Shown here one piece after another: positions 48,627 to 56,889 of a stretch of 64,000 nucleotides of DNA (position 1 is its first letter; each line of letters opens with the position of its first letter). Position numbers and translations under genes: made by a program. The notes beneath the pieces were generated by a model, which was not told where the DNA came from, searched no databases, and saw only the letters and a program-made list of their open reading frames with translations. Origin of the DNA: Streptomyces mangrovisoli (GTDB lineage: Bacteria; Actinomycetota; Actinomycetes; Streptomycetales; Streptomycetaceae). The stretch is from the NCBI RefSeq assembly GCF_000974985.2, contig NZ_LAVA02000044.1, positions 16,236 through 80,235 of the forward strand, written 5' to 3'.

Positions 48627-50245
48627 GCACCATCATGAGCAGCAGTACCGATACGCCCCCCACGGACCCCGCTGGCGCCGGGGACTCGCCCACGCCTGGC
48701 GCGACGCCTGCCCCCCCTGCGGGAGGCGAGGCCAAGACCAAGGCCGCCCCCGCCGCCCCGGTCTCGACCTCCACCCTCGTCAACCGCCTCTGGTCGTACT
48801 GTGAACTGCTCCGCCACTCCGGCGTCTCCACCCTGGACTACGTCGAGCAGCTCACGTACCTCCTCTTCCTGAAGATGGCCGACGAGCGCACCAGCCACCC
48901 GGCCGTCTTCCGGCGCAACGCCCCCGAGCGGCCTCTCGTTCCCGAAGGCCGCGACTGGAAGAGCCTGACCACCCGATCCGCCGAAGCGCTGCTCGACCAA
49001 TACGAGTTCATCCTCAAGGATCTGGGCCAGCGCGGCGGCACCATGCTCGGCGAGGTCTTCACCAAGGCGCAGAACAAGATCCATGAACCGGCCGTCCTCG
49101 AACGCCTGATCAAGGACCTGATCGACCCTCACACCTGGACCACAGAGAACCAGGACCTCAAGGGCGACGCCTACGAGGGCCTCCTCCAGCGTGGCGCCGA
49201 GGACCGCAAGACCGGCGCGGGCCAGTACTTCACACCCCGCCCGCTCATCGACGCGATGGTCGACTGCGTGCAGCCGAAGCCCGGTGAGTGGATCACCGAC
49301 CCGGCGTGTGGCACCGGCGGATTCCTCATCGCGGCGCACGCCCACCTCGTCCTGAACCACGAGGACGAGCTGTACGGCGACAAGGGCCGCGACCTCCAGA
49401 CCGGCGCCATCACCGGGTACGAACTCGTCCGCGAGACCGGCCGTCTCGCCCTGATGAACATGCTGCTGCACGGCATCGGAAGCTCCGAGGCCAAGCCGCT
49501 CATCACCATCCAGGACTCCCTGGCTCGCCCGCCGAAGCGGCACTACGACATCGTGCTTGCCAACCCGCCCTTCGGCGTCGGCTCGGTGACCGGCGAGTCG
49601 TACACCTCACGCACCGACTTCTGGGCGCCGACGACGAACAAGCAGCTCAACTTCGTCCAGCACATCTACAACCTGCTGAAGACCAACGGCAGAGCCGCCC
49701 TCGTTCTCCCTGACAACGTCCTCTTCGAGAGCGGGGCCGGCGAAACCATCCGCAGGAACCTCCTCAACCTGTGCGACGTCCACACCCTCCTGCGCCTGCC
49801 CACCGGCATCTTCTACGCCAACGGAGTCAAGGCCAACGTCCTGTTCTTCGACAAGATCGGCCAACGCTCCGGAGGCCGCCCTGGCACGCGCAAGCTCTGG
49901 GTCTACGACTTCCGTACGGACCAGCGCTTCACGCTCAAGCAGCGGCAGTTGGGCCGCCAGCACCTGGACGACTTCGTCGCGGCCTATCACTCCGGCGGCA
50001 CGGACTTCGCGAAGCGCACCCCGAGTGACCGCTTCCGCGCGTACGACTACGATGAGTTGATCACCCGCGACAAGGTCAACCTGGACATCACGGTGCTCAA
50101 GTCCGGTGCCGCCGCCACGGAGTACGCGTCACCGGACGTGATCGCGCAGGAGATCGTCGACGAACTCGAAGTGGCACTGGCCCAGTTCACAGCCGTGGCC
50201 CGCGCCCTGAAGAAGGGCAACCCGCCGACGGCCGACGACAAGTAG
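48623..50245 (+). CDS. hsdM: Type I restriction-modification methyltransferase subunit M (HsdM)
   Basis: A 540-residue N6-adenine methyltransferase. GAGQYFTPRPLID (residues 198-210) leads into motif I DPACGTGGF (226-234); the catalytic motif IV is LANPPFG (NPPF 314-317). An N-terminal helical domain (STLVNRLWSYCELLRHSGVSTLDYVEQLTYLLFLKM) is the HsdM_N domain that contacts HsdS. The first 45 residues are a Pro/Ala/Thr-rich tail. GTG overlaps the hsdS stop. With hsdR and hsdS it makes a complete, probably functional type I system. Confidence 0.95.
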   Translation: MSTIMSSSTDTPPTDPAGAGDSPTPGATPAPPAGGEAKTKAAPAAPVSTSTLVNRLWSYCELLRHSGVSTLDYVEQLTYLLFLKMADERTSHPAVFRRNAPERPLVPEGRDWKSLTTRSAEALLDQYEFILKDLGQRGGTMLGEVFTKAQNKIHEPAVLERLIKDLIDPHTWTTENQDLKGDAYEGLLQRGAEDRKTGAGQYFTPRPLIDAMVDCVQPKPGEWITDPACGTGGFLIAAHAHLVLNHEDELYGDKGRDLQTGAITGYELVRETGRLALMNMLLHGIGSSEAKPLITIQDSLARPPKRHYDIVLANPPFGVGSVTGESYTSRTDFWAPTTNKQLNFVQHIYNLLKTNGRAALVLPDNVLFESGAGETIRRNLLNLCDVHTLLRLPTGIFYANGVKANVLFFDKIGQRSGGRPGTRKLWVYDFRTDQRFTLKQRQLGRQHLDDFVAAYHSGGTDFAKRTPSDRFRAYDYDELITRDKVNLDITVLKSGAAATEYASPDVIAQEIVDELEVALAQFTAVARALKKGNPPTADDK

Positions 50246-50251
50246 CGCCGG

Positions 50252-50292
50252 GCGGCGGGCCGGTAGTTCACCGAGAACCACCGGCCCGCCGC
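50252..50292. terminator. Bidirectional terminator between hsdM and the DUF397 gene
   Basis: GCGGCGGGCCGGT and ACCGGCCCGCCGC form a 13-pair stem with inner GTTC/GAAC pairs and a small loop, between two convergent genes 66 bases apart. Confidence 0.8.
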
Positions 50293-50311
50293 TGTTCGTC
50301 AAGCTCCGCGC

Positions 50312-50533
50312 TCAGAGCTCGCCCGCGATCACACCTGCCCGGAACGCGGCCCACTCCGACGCGGTGAACCGCAGTGGTTCCCGATCCGGGTTCTTCGAAT
50401 CGCGTACGGCCCGTGCGCCATGCGGCAGTTCGGCGACCTCGACGCAGTCGTTCTCGGCACCACTGGCTGTTGCCTTGCGCCAGACAGCGCCATTGAGGTC
50501 TTGGTCGTACAGCTCAGTTTTGCGGTCGATCAC
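50312..50533 (-). CDS. DUF397 protein
   Basis: A 73-residue DUF397 protein (WRKATASGAENDCVEVAELPHGARAVRDSKNPDREPLRFTASEWAAF). DUF397 genes pair with XRE/DUF5753 regulators in Streptomyces and act as small modulators of them; some belong to developmental or secondary-metabolism switches. GTG start overlaps the XRE stop (GTGA), fixing the start and coupling them. The tail EWAAFRAGVIAGEL is the typical end of the domain. Confidence 0.93.
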   Translation of the reverse strand: MIDRKTELYDQDLNGAVWRKATASGAENDCVEVAELPHGARAVRDSKNPDREPLRFTASEWAAFRAGVIAGEL

Positions 50534-51396
50534 TTCCGGAAGCCTTCTTCCAGCTTGGCGATGTGTACGAGTGAGTCCTCGACGGGCAGGGCGGTGGCGC
50601 GAATGCGCTCGTACGCCCGCTCGAACGGGACCGCGTCTTCGCCTTCAACGTACGTTGCTGTACCCGCGTTCTCCAAGAGGACGACGCTCGGCAGCGGTGC
50701 CCGGAACTTGGTGAGCGAGAAACCGCCTTCAAGCCCTGGATGAGGTGTTGCGTCGAGGGGCATCAACTGCACTGTCACATTGGGTAGCTCGGCGGTCTCG
50801 CGAAGTCTGCGCAGCTGCTCTCGCATCGTGTCGGGCCGGCTTGCGAACCTCAGGTGCAAGGCTGCCTCGTGGATGATCGCCCAGAACTCCGGAGGGGCGT
50901 CAGGTCGACTGAGCACGGCCTGGCGAGCCATGCGCACCTCCGCCAAGGCGGTGACCTCTTCGATGCTTCGGGTGGTGGTGATCCCGACGATCGTCTCGCG
51001 CGCATAGGCGGCGCTTTGTAGCAGCCCCGGAATCAACAGGGGCGACCATGAACACACCACCTCGGCGTCCGTCTCCAGGGAGATGTAGTCCGCGTAGAGC
51101 GGGCCGACGACCTGCGAATACGCCTGCCACCACCCCTTCTTCGCCGCGTCGTTCCTCAGCTGCTCCAGAGTGTCGCGAACCTCGTGGTCGTTCACTCCGT
51201 AGATCGTGAGCAGCTTGTCCAGGTCGGCGGGTCGGATCGCCTGTACGGCATTCTCGATCTTCGACATCTTCGGGCTCTGCCACGCCATCGCGGCGGCGGC
51301 GCGCTCCAGGTTCAGGCCAGCCTCGTTGCGGAGCCTGCGAAGTGCTCCTCCTAGTCGGCGGCGCCTGACGGTCGGGGCCAAAGGGGCGTTCGGCAT
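50530..51396 (-). CDS. XRE-family regulator with DUF5753 domain
   Basis: A 288-residue transcriptional regulator. HTH about residues 12-55 (RRLGGALRRLRNEAGLNLERAAAAMAWQSPKMSKIENAVQAIRP). The remaining 200 residues are DUF5753: YISLETDAEVVCSWSPLLIPGLLQSAAYARETI and FEGGFSLTKF-type core (LEGGFSLTKFRAPLPSVVLLEN). Coupled to the DUF397 gene. ATG at 51396; a palindrome at 51451 is in its upstream region and might be its own operator. Lies inside the defence island and may set expression of the ATPase/methylase genes divergent from it, which is an inference. Confidence 0.93.
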   Translation of the reverse strand: MPNAPLAPTVRRRRLGGALRRLRNEAGLNLERAAAAMAWQSPKMSKIENAVQAIRPADLDKLLTIYGVNDHEVRDTLEQLRNDAAKKGWWQAYSQVVGPLYADYISLETDAEVVCSWSPLLIPGLLQSAAYARETIVGITTTRSIEEVTALAEVRMARQAVLSRPDAPPEFWAIIHEAALHLRFASRPDTMREQLRRLRETAELPNVTVQLMPLDATPHPGLEGGFSLTKFRAPLPSVVLLENAGTATYVEGEDAVPFERAYERIRATALPVEDSLVHIAKLEEGFRK

Positions 51397-51450
51397 ACCA
51401 GCATGATGTCATTCGCGCCATGCCCTGACAGGAGGTAAAGGGAAACAATA

Positions 51451-51462
51451 ACCCGATCGGGT
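51451..51462. promoter_or_regulatory. 12-base palindrome in the divergent promoter region
   Basis: ACCCGATCGGGT, a perfect palindrome 55 bases upstream of the XRE start and 88 bases before the ATPase start. It also contains GATC, so Gbn binding is possible. Confidence 0.45.
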
Positions 51463-51549
51463 AGAAAGGTTGCAATTTCAGGGGGTGTGTGGCCACCCTC
51501 AAGTCATCGTAAAGCAAGGCAAGTCCACACCCGACGCAGAGGAGCCCCC

Positions 51550-52020
51550 ATGCCTCACTCTCTCGGCTGGTGCCACACCCCCACCCCCTCCGGCTTCGTT
51601 CTCCACCTCACTGCCACCCCCGACCACCTGCATGCCACCCGCTCTCTCATCGCCAGGACGCTCTCCGGTGCCGGGATGGTTGAAGACCTCGTGTACTCGG
51701 CGCAGTTGGTGATGTCCGAGCTGTGCGGGAACGCGGTCCGCGCGTGTGGTGACTTCGTTCCACTGGTAGCCGAGGTGGAGGTCACGTCGTCCGGGTGCGG
51801 CGATGACGCGGGGCGAGGCGTCCGGGTCAGGCTGCACGACCCGTACCGCCGGACGCTGCCCGTGCGGGGCGGCGGTGTGCGGCTCGACGATCCTGAGGCG
51901 GAGTCGGGGCGCGGTCTGCCGCTGGTCGATCTGCTCGCACCGGGGTGGCGGGTCGCGGGCGCGCCGGTCGGCAAACAGGTGCGCTGCTGGATTCCGGGCC
52001 GACCGGGGCGTGATGTCTGA
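51550..52020 (+). CDS. SpoIIAB/RsbW-type ATP-binding anti-sigma-like protein
   Basis: A 156-residue GHKL-type ATPase (HATPase_c). The N box is SELCGNAV (E57, N61), G1/G2 regions are LHDP and GRGLPLVDLL, typical of the RsbW/SpoIIAB kinase fold; the lid is short. Streptomyces encode dozens of such stand-alone ATPases, often next to XRE/DUF397 pairs, and most lack known partners. ATG at 51550; a GTG upstream does not fit. It reads toward the methyltransferase-like gene and could share its transcript (199-base gap). Confidence 0.85.
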   Translation: MPHSLGWCHTPTPSGFVLHLTATPDHLHATRSLIARTLSGAGMVEDLVYSAQLVMSELCGNAVRACGDFVPLVAEVEVTSSGCGDDAGRGVRVRLHDPYRRTLPVRGGGVRLDDPEAESGRGLPLVDLLAPGWRVAGAPVGKQVRCWIPGRPGRDV

Positions 52021-52219
52021 CAGGCTGAAAACCGTACCGCGCGGGGCCCTGGATGCCGACCTTGCACCTACCCTGGAAGGGAGTTGATCGCCTGCGGCCC
52101 GGTCGGCCGGTTCCGATGCGTTCTCGGAGCGCTTCGTGCCCGGGATCCGACGCTGCCGCAACAGGGGGTGGCCTGTCGGCGTATCTACTCGGACAGAGAC
52201 GTTCGAGAACGGGTGGGGC

Positions 52220-53728
52220 ATGGCGGCAGAGCGCGACGACATCGGGGCGAGAGGGCCGGAGGCGCACTGGACGGCGGACGGGATCCTACGGCGCTGGCGA
52301 CGGTTCTTCGAGCAGAAGCCGAGCCTCAGAGGGCTGACCCGGCTGGAGTTCACCGAGCACATCGCGTACCTGCTCTTTCTCAGGCTCGACCATGAACGCG
52401 CCCAGCGCACCGGGATGTTCGCGAGTCCGCCGATCGCACCGGCGGACAGCTGGCCGAGTCTCGTCCTCGCCGGCGGGGAGAATCTGCACGGTGCCCTGAC
52501 CCGGTTGATGGCCGAACTCGGCAAGGTGAACCCGCAGGATCCCCGCCGGGCCGTCGCGAGTGTCCTCTTCCACGACTCCCGCCCCTGGCCAGCCGACAAG
52601 ATGGCAGATCTGGGACGGCTGATCGTCGAGGAGTTCGATCCGTACCGCTGGTCCGACGTGCCTCGGGACGAACTCGGCTCCGCCTTCTCCCTGTTGATAG
52701 CGGACTGCCGGGACGATATCCGTGCCAAGCGGGAGACGGGCCAGTTCCTCACCCCGCCCCACCTGCTTACCGTCATAGCCAAGGCGCTCGCCCTCACCCC
52801 ACGGGACCGCGTGATCGATGCGGCCGTCGGGGTCGGCACCAGCCTCATCGCCGCCCACCGCGAGATGGCCGCGCACGGGGGCCGCGTGGACGCCGCCGCC
52901 ATCGCGGGCGCCGACATCGACGTGCAGATGTGCCGCCTGGCGACGATGAACGTGCTCCTCAACACCGGGCGCCAGTTCCACGGCGTACCGCCGGTACTGC
53001 GCGCGGACTCGCTCGACACGAAGGATCGCCTGGTACGCCGGTACGAGTCGGACGTCCCCGCCACCGTCGCCATCTGCAACCCGCCCTTCAAGAGCAACGT
53101 TGAGGCGAACACCGAGCGGCGGAGTGACTTCTGGGCGCAGAACGCCACGCTCCCGGCCAACTTCCTCCAGCACCTGGCCGTCACCCTGCCCCAGGGGGCC
53201 AGGGCGGCCGTCTTCGTCCCCGACGGCGTGCTGTTCCACGGCGGAGCGGCGGCCACCATCCGCAGGACGCTCCTGAGGAACTGCGACGTGCACACCCTGC
53301 TGCGGCTGCCGACCGGCATGTTCCACGACACCGGTTCCAAGTCGAACGTCCTGTTCTTCACCAAGTCCTTCCGGCGCCCGAACGGCGATCCCGCCACCGA
53401 CGAGCTGTGGGTGTACGACGCCCGAGACCTGCACCACACGGACACCGAGAACCCGCTCACGGAAGAGGACTTCGCAGAGTTCCTGGAGGCGTACCGGCCC
53501 GGAGGGGAGGGGCGCGCGGGGCGCGTCGAATCGGCGCGCTTCAGGCGGTACAGCCGGGACGACGTGCGCGACATAGCGGACAGCGGCAGCGCCAGTCTCG
53601 ATCTGAAAGCCCATCTCGCCGACGCGCCCGACGACTTCGGCGACCCGCGCGAGATCGCCCAGTCGATCGTCGACCGCCTCGGTGACGCACAGCGGAGCTT
53701 CCAGGTGGTTCTGGACTCGCTCGACTGA
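52220..53728 (+). CDS. HsdM-like N6-adenine methyltransferase homologue, solitary
   Basis: A 502-residue HsdM-type protein: N-terminal HsdM_N-like helices (LTRLEFTEHIAYLLFLRLDHERAQRT), then GQFLTPPHLL (residues 174-183; HsdM has GQYFTPRPL), a motif I changed to DAAVGVGTS (200-208; canonical DPACGTGGF), and a canonical catalytic ICNPPF (NPPF 287-290). VFVPDGVLFHGGAAATIRRTLL and RLPTGMFHDTGSKSNVLFF match the HsdM C-terminal half. Methyl transfer may be intact but the SAM-loop change could alter activity. No HsdS follows; the next gene is an AIPR protein 52 bases on. ATG at 52220; longer start possible. Confidence 0.87.
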   Translation: MAAERDDIGARGPEAHWTADGILRRWRRFFEQKPSLRGLTRLEFTEHIAYLLFLRLDHERAQRTGMFASPPIAPADSWPSLVLAGGENLHGALTRLMAELGKVNPQDPRRAVASVLFHDSRPWPADKMADLGRLIVEEFDPYRWSDVPRDELGSAFSLLIADCRDDIRAKRETGQFLTPPHLLTVIAKALALTPRDRVIDAAVGVGTSLIAAHREMAAHGGRVDAAAIAGADIDVQMCRLATMNVLLNTGRQFHGVPPVLRADSLDTKDRLVRRYESDVPATVAICNPPFKSNVEANTERRSDFWAQNATLPANFLQHLAVTLPQGARAAVFVPDGVLFHGGAAATIRRTLLRNCDVHTLLRLPTGMFHDTGSKSNVLFFTKSFRRPNGDPATDELWVYDARDLHHTDTENPLTEEDFAEFLEAYRPGGEGRAGRVESARFRRYSRDDVRDIADSGSASLDLKAHLADAPDDFGDPREIAQSIVDRLGDAQRSFQVVLDSLD

Positions 53729-53780
53729 TGCTCCTCGCGCCGCCCGCACTCGCCGCTCCCTGCTAGCCGGAACAGGAACC

Positions 53781-55940
53781 ATGAACGCGACTCCCCAGCA
53801 GTCCGCAGCACCCGTCCCCGCCCCGGTCCGCCAGACCGAGCGGGCCTTCGACACGACGTACCCCGGCCTCATCGACGTGAGCGACTTCGGCAACCGGCCG
53901 CCGGAACAGACCCAACCCGCTTTCCGCTCCCGTGCTCTGGCGGCGCACGCCGTGCGCATCATGACCGACTGGACCCCCGAGCAGGCGGCCGACTGCGTCA
54001 TCGACGGAGGCCAGGACCAAGGGATCGACGCCATCGCCATCGACGAGGCGAACGCACACATCTACCTCGTGCAGGCCAAGTGGAGCCCGGACGGGACGGC
54101 CAAGGCGGACGAGACCGCGGTCCACAAGCTCTTCGCAGGGCTCACCCTCATCGACTCCGGAGAGGCCGCCCAGTTCAACCCTCGCGGCCAGATCCTCGCC
54201 AAACGGGCACACGACCTGATCGGCGAGAAGAGCACCCGGATCACACAGGTGATCGCCCTCATGGGGACGAAGCCGCCTTCGCCGGGTGTGCTGCAGGTCA
54301 TCAAGAACGGCGAGAACGAGTTCAACTCCCATGGTGAGTACGTCGACCACCACTTCCTGCACGCTCCTGACATCCACGGCCTGGTGTTGCGGGACCAGCA
54401 GAGCGACCCCGTCACGCTGACGGCGACACTCCACCCCTGGTTCAGCGTGCCCTCGCCCTACCTCTCCTACGAGGGCGTCGTACAGGCCGAAGAGGTCGCG
54501 ACCTGGGCCGAGCACGGCAACGAACTGTTCGTCCGCAACATCCGCAACCCGCTGGGGCTCACCCCCATCAACAAGGAGCTGCTGGACACGCTCACCGGAG
54601 AGCCGTCCCACTTCTGGTACTTCAACAACGGAGTCACCGTCCTGTGCGACTCCCTGGAAGCGGTGCCCGGATCGCAGAAGTTCCCCGAGCGCCACCCCGT
54701 CCGCCTCACCGCCAAGGGCGCCAGCGTCGTCAACGGCGCACAGACCGTGCGTTCCGTCATCGACGCCGCCCAGCAGTCCGAGGAAGCCGGACTCGCCCAG
54801 GTCACCGTTCGCTTCATCGTCACCGGTGGCGACACCGAGTTCGCCAACCGCACCACCCAGGCCACCAACCGCCAGAACCACATCACCGAGCGCGACCGCA
54901 TCGCCCTCGACCCCGTCCAAGCGGTGCTCATAGCAGAGTTCCGTGCCGAACTCGGCCTCGTGTACAGCGTCCGCCGCAGCGAACTCGAACCCCAGGACGA
55001 CGAGGGCTGCTCCGTCGTGGAGGCCGCGTGCGCGCTCGCCTGCGCCCACACCGGCAGTAGATTCGCGGCCCGGCTCGTTGCGTCCGGCTCCACAGACGTG
55101 CTGTGGGAGCGGGGAAGCAGCGGTATCTACGACCCCCTCTTCCGCTCTGTACCCAGCGTGTACGCGATCTGGAACGCCGTGAACGTCCTGCGGGCCGTGC
55201 GTACGGCTCTGCGTACGGAACGCGAACAGTACGCCGGGCGCGCGGCCGCCGTCATCGACGACGGCACGTTCCTCATCACCCACCTGGTGTTCCGGCAGCT
55301 CCTGGACCAGGACGCCGGCATGGGCGAGCCGGACCAGTCGCTCGCGTGGGCCGCCGAGGCCAAGCAGCAGGTGCCCGGCCTGGTGAAAAGGGCTGTACCG
55401 GCGCTCGTACGGGCCCTGGACGAGGTGGGGGCACGGTCAAGTCTCCAGCGGGTGTGCGCCGACCCCGGACAGGCCGCCGACCTCGTGACCGCGGCCCTGA
55501 CAGTCCTCGACGGCGGAGGGGGCGAGGATGCCGCCGCGCAGTATCGGCGTCAGGAGGACAAGCCGCGCAAGACTCGCAGGCCCAACGCGGTGCACGTCAT
55601 CGTCGACAGGGGCGCCCTCGACGAAGGAGCGCCCCTGCATCTGGCCCTGTACCTCCAGCCGGAGAAAGAGGCGCTTGCTGCGTGGCTGGACGCGAACCCG
55701 CGCCGGGCACTCGCGAAGTGGACCAACACCAACCGGGCGCGCCCGATCGTCTGGGCCGCCGACGGCAACACGTACTCGCCGAGCGGTCTCATCGCACGCA
55801 TGTGGGAGCTGGCGGATTGGGAAGGGCGCCCGGTTTCGAACCAGGGCACCGCCCGCTGGGCCACGCAGGACGGAGAGACGCTTGCCATCCTCGCCCGGCG
55901 GCTCCTCGACGGCTTGGAAGGGGAGAAGGACTCCGAGTGA
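53781..55940 (+). CDS. AIPR-family protein with nuclease-like N-terminus and RAMA-like C-terminus
   Basis: A 719-residue protein of the AIPR family (PF10592; name derives from abortive infection phage resistance). Residues about 55-105 form a restriction-endonuclease-like core: GIDAIAIDEANAHIYLVQAKW, with D83 and Q98-A-K100, the PD-(D/E)xK pattern of Mrr-like enzymes. AIPR signatures FWYFNNGVT (278-286), VNGAQT (317-322) and TQATNRQN (359-366) are present. The last 120 residues include DGNTYSPSGL (661-670) and GTARWA, resembling a RAMA/DUF4357 methylation-reader domain (my reading, moderate confidence). ATG with AGGA upstream, 52 bases after the methyltransferase-like gene; likely one operon. 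Confidence 0.85.
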   Translation: MNATPQQSAAPVPAPVRQTERAFDTTYPGLIDVSDFGNRPPEQTQPAFRSRALAAHAVRIMTDWTPEQAADCVIDGGQDQGIDAIAIDEANAHIYLVQAKWSPDGTAKADETAVHKLFAGLTLIDSGEAAQFNPRGQILAKRAHDLIGEKSTRITQVIALMGTKPPSPGVLQVIKNGENEFNSHGEYVDHHFLHAPDIHGLVLRDQQSDPVTLTATLHPWFSVPSPYLSYEGVVQAEEVATWAEHGNELFVRNIRNPLGLTPINKELLDTLTGEPSHFWYFNNGVTVLCDSLEAVPGSQKFPERHPVRLTAKGASVVNGAQTVRSVIDAAQQSEEAGLAQVTVRFIVTGGDTEFANRTTQATNRQNHITERDRIALDPVQAVLIAEFRAELGLVYSVRRSELEPQDDEGCSVVEAACALACAHTGSRFAARLVASGSTDVLWERGSSGIYDPLFRSVPSVYAIWNAVNVLRAVRTALRTEREQYAGRAAAVIDDGTFLITHLVFRQLLDQDAGMGEPDQSLAWAAEAKQQVPGLVKRAVPALVRALDEVGARSSLQRVCADPGQAADLVTAALTVLDGGGGEDAAAQYRRQEDKPRKTRRPNAVHVIVDRGALDEGAPLHLALYLQPEKEALAAWLDANPRRALAKWTNTNRARPIVWAADGNTYSPSGLIARMWELADWEGRPVSNQGTARWATQDGETLAILARRLLDGLEGEKDSE

Positions 55941-55977
55941 CAGCCGTGGAGCCGTGGACAGGTCAGCCGTGACGCGA

Positions 55978-56027
55978 ACCCCTTATTTGTAGTTACAGTG
56001 GAAGCTGTGTAGGCACAAATGAGGGGT
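55978..56027. promoter_or_regulatory. Inverted-repeat operator of the phd/PIN operon
   Basis: ACCCCTTATTTGT (55978-55990) and ACAAATGAGGGGT (56015-56027) are complementary except for one T-G pair, and lie 7 bases upstream of the antitoxin start. The AT-rich arms suit autorepression by the antitoxin. An ACAG/CTGT pair lies between them. Confidence 0.7.
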
Positions 56028-56034
56028 CGCCGCT

Positions 56035-56322
56035 ATGAGCACCATCTCCGTCCGTGAGTTCTCGTACAACCCCAGCGCGGTTTTCGCTCGTGTGGAGAAG
56101 GGGGAGACCGTTGAGGTCACCCGCCACGGCAATGTCATCGCGATACTGGTCCCGAGCGGCGGCCCGATGGAGCGGTACGCCCACCTGGTGGCGCAGGGCA
56201 GGATCAAGCTCAAGGCGGCCACCGCGGTCAATCTGGCGGACTTCCCTCGGTACGACGTCGGCGACGATGCGCCGGACCCCCTGGAATCGCTGCTCGCCGA
56301 GCGCGAGGAGTACTACCAATGA
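56035..56322 (+). CDS. Phd/YefM-type antitoxin
   Basis: A 95-residue antitoxin. N-terminal DNA-binding region MSTISVREFSYNPSAVFARVEKGETVEVTRHGNVIAILVPS is the Phd/YefM fold; the C-terminal ADFPRYDVGDDAPDPLESLLAEREEYYQ is the acidic toxin-binding tail. Its stop overlaps the toxin ATG (ATGA). Autoregulation is supported by the operator upstream. Only a weak promoter can be pointed at. Confidence 0.92.
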   Translation: MSTISVREFSYNPSAVFARVEKGETVEVTRHGNVIAILVPSGGPMERYAHLVAQGRIKLKAATAVNLADFPRYDVGDDAPDPLESLLAEREEYYQ

Positions 56323-56714
56323 TCTACATGGACTCATCGGCATTGATCACGTTGCTGACAGGGCGGGCTAACGCCTCCGCGCTGGAAGCCTTCCTCGCGG
56401 GCTTTCCCCTCTCGCCACTGGCCACGTGCACCGTCGGGTTCGTGGAGACCGTGCGACACCTGGACCGGGCGGGAAGTTTCCCGCAGGCCCTGGCGGATCT
56501 TGATGAACGGGTGACGGAGATTCTCCTCGGTCGGGAGGTCCGCGACCTGGCCACCCGTGTCGACCCTGGCCTGCGTGCGCTCGATGCCCTCCACGTGGCG
56601 AGCGCGCTTTCACTTGAGCGAGATCTGGTGGCGCTCGTCACGTACGACCGCCGGATGTTCGACGCGGCGTGCAAGGAAGGGCTGCCCGCCCGCGCCCCAG
56701 GTGTGGAGGACTGA
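56319..56714 (+). CDS. PIN-domain toxin (VapC-like)
   Basis: A 131-residue PIN nuclease. Acidic active-site residues are D5 (MDSSAL), E43 (FVETVRHL), D89 (LDALHVASAL) and D110 (TYDRRM), the usual four; so it looks catalytically competent as an RNase. ATG overlaps the antitoxin stop. The pair lies at the right end of the defence island, 175 bases from fabG. Confidence 0.93.
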   Translation: MIYMDSSALITLLTGRANASALEAFLAGFPLSPLATCTVGFVETVRHLDRAGSFPQALADLDERVTEILLGREVRDLATRVDPGLRALDALHVASALSLERDLVALVTYDRRMFDAACKEGLPARAPGVED

Positions 56715-56788
56715 TGCAGACCGCCTCCTGCGGGTCGTCGACTGTAGAGACCCCACAGGAGGCGAGCCGCGCCACTGTCGGTGCCCGA

Positions 56789-56819
56789 TTGCCCGCCGAC
56801 GCACCCGGACCGATAGGTT
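56789..56819 (+). promoter_or_regulatory. Possible fabG promoter
   Basis: TAGGTT (56814-56819) as a -10 box, with TTGCCC at 56789-56794 upstream; the 19-base spacing is long, so this is tentative. Confidence 0.3.
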
Positions 56820-56889
56820 TTCGAAGAAGCCGCCTGTCATCCAGGTGTTCGGGCGGGTGAGATCAGACCGCTATCGAAAGGGTGATCCG

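Noticed and set aside
52053..52337. Short plus-strand frames upstream of the methyltransferase-like gene
   Set aside because: Overlap the real frame and have no family or ribosome site.
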